NCBI RefSeq assembly: GCF_024623785.1
Contig: NZ_JANKBZ010000001.1
Coordinates: 620,001-684,000 of the forward strand
Origin: Archangium lipolyticum
GTDB lineage: Bacteria > Myxococcota > Myxococcia > Myxococcales > Myxococcaceae
Reading direction: 5' to 3'
DNA length: 64,000 bases
Every line of letters starts with the position of its first letter. The first letter of the stretch is position 1. Below are positions 61,430 through 64,000 of the stretch, piece after piece. The position numbers and the translations under genes were made by a program. Below the pieces are notes generated by a model that was not told where the DNA came from, did not search any database, and worked only from the letters and a program-made list of their open reading frames with translations.

Positions 61430-62659
61430 ATGACCGCACGTGGTACGTGGAGCTGTCTGCTGGCGTTGATGGGAAGCCTGGGATGCGCCGGCATCCAGCA
61501 GGTACCGGAAGCACCACCCCCCGAGGTGCCACCCCAGGTGATCAGGGCCGATCTCCACGTGCACGTGACCATGCGCGAAGCACTCCGGCCCTTCTTCCAG
61601 GGAGAGCCGGGAGATGGAGTGCTGGCGGGCTCGCACGCGGAGCGCCTCGTCAACCAGGTGGATCCGGCGGCGCTGCGGCGGGCGGGAGTGCGGTTGATCC
61701 TCGCGACGGTCTGGCCGCCTCCGGCCACCCGTCCCGGCCGGAGCGCGCTGGGCGAGGCGCTCCACCAGCTCGAGGAGCTGGAGGCCTTCGCCCGGAGGAG
61801 CCCGGACTTCGTGCTGGCGCACAGCGCCGAGGAGGCACGGCGGGAGCTCGCGCGCGGGCAGCTGGTGCTGGTTCCCGCCATCGAGGGCGGTGAGGGCATC
61901 CGGCGCGTGGAGGACGTGGATCTGCTTCACGCGGCGGGAGCGAGGTCCATCACCCTCGTGCATTTCTTCGACAACCCGCTGGCGGACGCCGCGGATGACC
62001 AGTTCGGCCCGCTGGTGGGAGGCCTCACCAATGGGCGGGAGGGCGGTCTCACGCCGCTCGGAGTGGAAGCGGTCCGGAGGATGATCCAGCTCGGCATCCT
62101 CATCGACGTGGCCCACGCCAGCGACAAGGCGATCGAGGACGTGCTCGCCATCACCGAGCCCGCGGGCGTGCCGATCCTCTACTCACACACCGGAGCGGGA
62201 TGGGCCGAGACGCGCTGCCTGAGCACGCCGCTCGCCCAGCGGATCGGCCGGAGCGGAGGACTGATCGGAATCGGACTCTTCCGCTCTCCATTCCAGGAGG
62301 TCCCCCTCACCGAGCGCTGGGAGGGCTTCCAGCCGGGGACCTGTGATGACGACGTCGCGCACTGGCTCCACTACGTCCGGCACACGAGCCCCGAGGCCGT
62401 CATGCTCGGCAGCGACTTCAGCAGCGTCATCCTCCGCGCCAGCCCGGGAGGCGCCTGCGCGCGCGGCATGCGCCACGCGGGAGATCTGCCCGCGCTGTTC
62501 GCCGCGCTGGAGGCCCGTGGCATCACGCGCGACAACCTCGACAGCTCGGGAGAACGGGTGCTGCGTCTGCTCGAAGCAGTCGAGGTCCGCTCAGACCCCG
62601 GGGTCCGTCAGTCGGCCCGGAAACTTTCTCCGCCACGGGACGACCTCTTCCCCGATTGA
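61430..62659 (+). CDS. Membrane dipeptidase-like (M19 family) lipoprotein
   Basis: A 409-residue lipoprotein (lipobox LGC in LMGSLGCAG). The amidohydrolase barrel carries metal motifs of the M19 renal dipeptidases: DLHVHV, VPAIEGGEG, IDVAHASD, YSHTGAG, and GSDFSSVIL. HxH replaces the more usual HxD first motif. The family cleaves dipeptides, some with D-residues, in the periplasm or at the outer membrane. The C-terminal ~35 residues are Arg/Ser/Pro-rich. It is divergent from the MNIO gene with 95 bases between. Confidence 0.85.
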   Translation: MTARGTWSCLLALMGSLGCAGIQQVPEAPPPEVPPQVIRADLHVHVTMREALRPFFQGEPGDGVLAGSHAERLVNQVDPAALRRAGVRLILATVWPPPATRPGRSALGEALHQLEELEAFARRSPDFVLAHSAEEARRELARGQLVLVPAIEGGEGIRRVEDVDLLHAAGARSITLVHFFDNPLADAADDQFGPLVGGLTNGREGGLTPLGVEAVRRMIQLGILIDVAHASDKAIEDVLAITEPAGVPILYSHTGAGWAETRCLSTPLAQRIGRSGGLIGIGLFRSPFQEVPLTERWEGFQPGTCDDDVAHWLHYVRHTSPEAVMLGSDFSSVILRASPGGACARGMRHAGDLPALFAALEARGITRDNLDSSGERVLRLLEAVEVRSDPGVRQSARKLSPPRDDLFPD

Positions 62660-62778
62660 GGAAAAGACCCATGACACGGTGTGGCATATGATCGCCGGGT
62701 CCCTCCCCACCCCGGTGTACATCGCCAGCCGGGAAGCGCTGCTTGCTTCCAGGGATCGGCTGCCCTAACTGGCCCGCC

Positions 62779-63225
62779 ATGCTCGCTCACTCGGTCGTGA
62801 ATGGAACCAGGACCTGGACCACCCCGAACGGGGAGCAGCAGCTCTGGACACCCGCGCCTCACGTCATCGTGACGAAGTTCCAGGGCGCGATGTACGACGC
62901 CCACCTCGCCCACCTCGCCATGGTGACCATCGAGGGGCTGGTCGCCTCCCAACCCAAGATGGACATCTTCCACGACTGGGAGGGCATGGAGCTCTACGCG
63001 ACCGAGGCGCGCACGCTGATGACGGATCGCGCCGTGCCGCTCGCGCCCCGGATCAACTCGCTCGGCGTGCTGTTCGGCTCGAAGGTGGTCCGGATGGGCG
63101 TGTCGATGGCCAGCCTCAAGCTGGGCGGCATCTCCCTGTACAAGAGCCGCGAGGACTTCGAGCAGGCCGTGCGCCAGGCCGTGGAGTCCAAGCCCGGCAC
63201 GTTCAAGCCGAAACCACGGGAGTGA
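62779..63225 (+). CDS. Small alpha-beta protein, hypothetical
   Basis: A predicted 148-residue protein from ATG 62779 (MLAHSVVNGTRTWTTPNGE); a TTG at 62743 with GGGAAG upstream is an alternative start. The alternating strand-helix pattern (VIVTKFQGAMYDAHLAHLAM, then KMDIFHDWEGMELYATEARTL, then VLFGSKVVRMGVSMASLKLG) is reminiscent of STAS or SpoIIAA-like single-domain proteins, but identification is not firm. No signal peptide. It follows the M19 gene by about 120 bases and is convergent with the SpoIID-like gene. Confidence 0.7.
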   Translation: MLAHSVVNGTRTWTTPNGEQQLWTPAPHVIVTKFQGAMYDAHLAHLAMVTIEGLVASQPKMDIFHDWEGMELYATEARTLMTDRAVPLAPRINSLGVLFGSKVVRMGVSMASLKLGGISLYKSREDFEQAVRQAVESKPGTFKPKPRE

Positions 63226-63241
63226 GCGCCCAAGAGGAGCG

Positions 63242-64000
63242 CTACCCGCCCTCCCCACCACGGCCATAGGCCTGGTCGAGGATGCGCTCGGCGCCGAGGC
63301 CACTCGACTTCGCCGCCTCCACGTCGAGCCCCTCTCCGTGCCCCTCGCCCCGCCCCTCGAACGAGACCTGCCCGTCCTCGAAGACGGCGGTGCGTGGGCA
63401 GGAGGGCAGCTTCAGCGCGGAGCGCAACACCTCGCAGGGTTGGGACTCGGCGGCATCGAACACCGCGCCGTCCTCGCGCTTCGTGCGCACGTAGTGCACG
63501 CGGCCGTCCGCGAAGCGTACGGATGTCACCCCACGCCCCAACAGGGACTCCACCCGCGAGCGCGGGCGAGACTCGCGCCACGGCTCCTGTCCTCCTCGGG
63601 AGAACAGCAGCCACTCGCGCCAGCGGAGCGGAGCTGCCTGGAGCGCCCGCTCCTCCTCGGGCCGCACGCGCACGGTTCCGAGGAAGGCCTGGCAGTGCGT
63701 CGTATCGCAGACCGGACGGCCCGGGTGCCTGCTGCCCGCGTGCCGCTCGTTGTGCGCCGCCACGCGCGCGAGCGCCACCCTCGCCTCACCCTGGAGTGAT
63801 GCGTCCTCCGCCGCCACGACTCCCGCCGTGTATTGCAGGCGCGTGGTGCGGAAGACGAAGTCCGAGCCCCGCCGCGCCTTGAGGGCATTCGGGCCGATGG
63901 GGACTCCGGCGGGCGGCGTGTAGGGCGGCGGACGGGACTCCGTGAAGATGCCGGCGTAGTCGCGGCCGGCCGGCGCGTCGGGGAAGCGCACCCGCCAGGG
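63242..64000 (-). CDS. SpoIID/LytB-domain protein, N-terminus beyond right edge
   Basis: The frame is open to the window edge (about 252 residues visible), so the start is not in the window; a GTG at 63991 is probably internal. The fragment starts RFPDAPAGRDYAGIF and contains TAGVVAAEDASLQGEARVAL, ARVAAHNERHAGSRHPGRPV and CDTTHCQAFLG. The latter matches the SpoIID signature around its catalytic or structural Cys/Asp region, where the family reads like VCDTTHCQVYxG. SpoIID proteins process or degrade peptidoglycan glycan strands. The C-terminal ~50 residues are less conserved. Confidence 0.7.
   Translation of the reverse strand, partial: PWRVRFPDAPAGRDYAGIFTESRPPPYTPPAGVPIGPNALKARRGSDFVFRTTRLQYTAGVVAAEDASLQGEARVALARVAAHNERHAGSRHPGRPVCDTTHCQAFLGTVRVRPEEERALQAAPLRWREWLLFSRGGQEPWRESRPRSRVESLLGRGVTSVRFADGRVHYVRTKREDGAVFDAAESQPCEVLRSALKLPSCPRTAVFEDGQVSFEGRGEGHGEGLDVEAAKSSGLGAERILDQAYGRGGEGG

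Overview
The window is very GC-rich, densely coding DNA from a predatory/gliding myxobacterium, most likely suborder Cystobacterineae (Myxococcus/Archangium/Cystobacter group). The decisive evidence is a complete Frz chemosensory gene set (26016-41228) with the composition and order I recall for Myxococcus xanthus. It is supported by many lipoproteins and repeat-rich secreted proteins, a MYXO-CTERM-like C-terminal tail, and an RCC1 propeller protein. No tRNA, rRNA, CRISPR array, insertion sequence or prophage was seen.

Layout. (1) 1-14497, surface and secreted proteins: a truncated acyl-adenylate-ligase-like gene coupled to a 1722-residue ASH/HYDIN-type repeat lipoprotein, a divergent three-module beta-helix lipoprotein, an OmpA-like barrel protein, an unknown cytosolic protein, and an RCC1 protein whose seven-bladed propeller has been duplicated. 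(2) 14688-25517, mostly housekeeping: a leftward run of hemB, a DUF4177-like gene, an RDD membrane gene and a tandem-fused ATP-grasp ligase; a rightward ABC transporter operon; and a leftward methyltransferase/DUF1015/membrane-protein group. (3) 25695-41228, the frz island: frzA-frzB-frzCD-frzE-frzG-frzF leftward; frzZ divergent; then a radical SAM gene, alanine dehydrogenase, an ECF sigma factor, its zinc-finger anti-sigma factor, and frzS. (4) 41302-49476, a leftward block: HEAT-like protein, coaX, birA, hom, two lipoproteins, and a HARE-HTH/nuclease-like protein. (5) 49579-64000, mixed: a PQQ-type propeller, a metallophosphatase, a MetX-like protein lacking its nucleophile, a propeller-like lipoprotein, udk, a GLSLN-repeat lipoprotein, a DUF692/MNIO-type metalloenzyme, an M19 dipeptidase-like lipoprotein, a small unknown protein and a truncated SpoIID-like gene.

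How the genes work together. FrzCD (soluble receptor), FrzA/FrzB (couplers), FrzE (CheA-CheY kinase), FrzF/FrzG (receptor methylation and demethylation) and FrzZ (double-receiver output) form the pathway that sets reversal frequency in gliding. FrzS is the social-motility effector with a pseudo-receiver and coiled coil. Here FrzZ is far longer than the about 290 residues I recall for M. xanthus, because the Ala/Pro linker between its receivers has grown partly by tandem repetition. Elsewhere, several proteins keep a family fold but change a catalytic element (MetX-like Ser to Gly, acyl-adenylate ligase P-loop, Mrr-like nuclease core, FrzG receiver). I found no single system that is certainly new. 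The best leads are the MNIO enzyme fused to an unrecognised C-terminal domain, the tandem ATP-grasp protein, and the double-HARE nuclease-like protein with a basic disordered tail. All functional calls come from reading the sequence; no database search was run.
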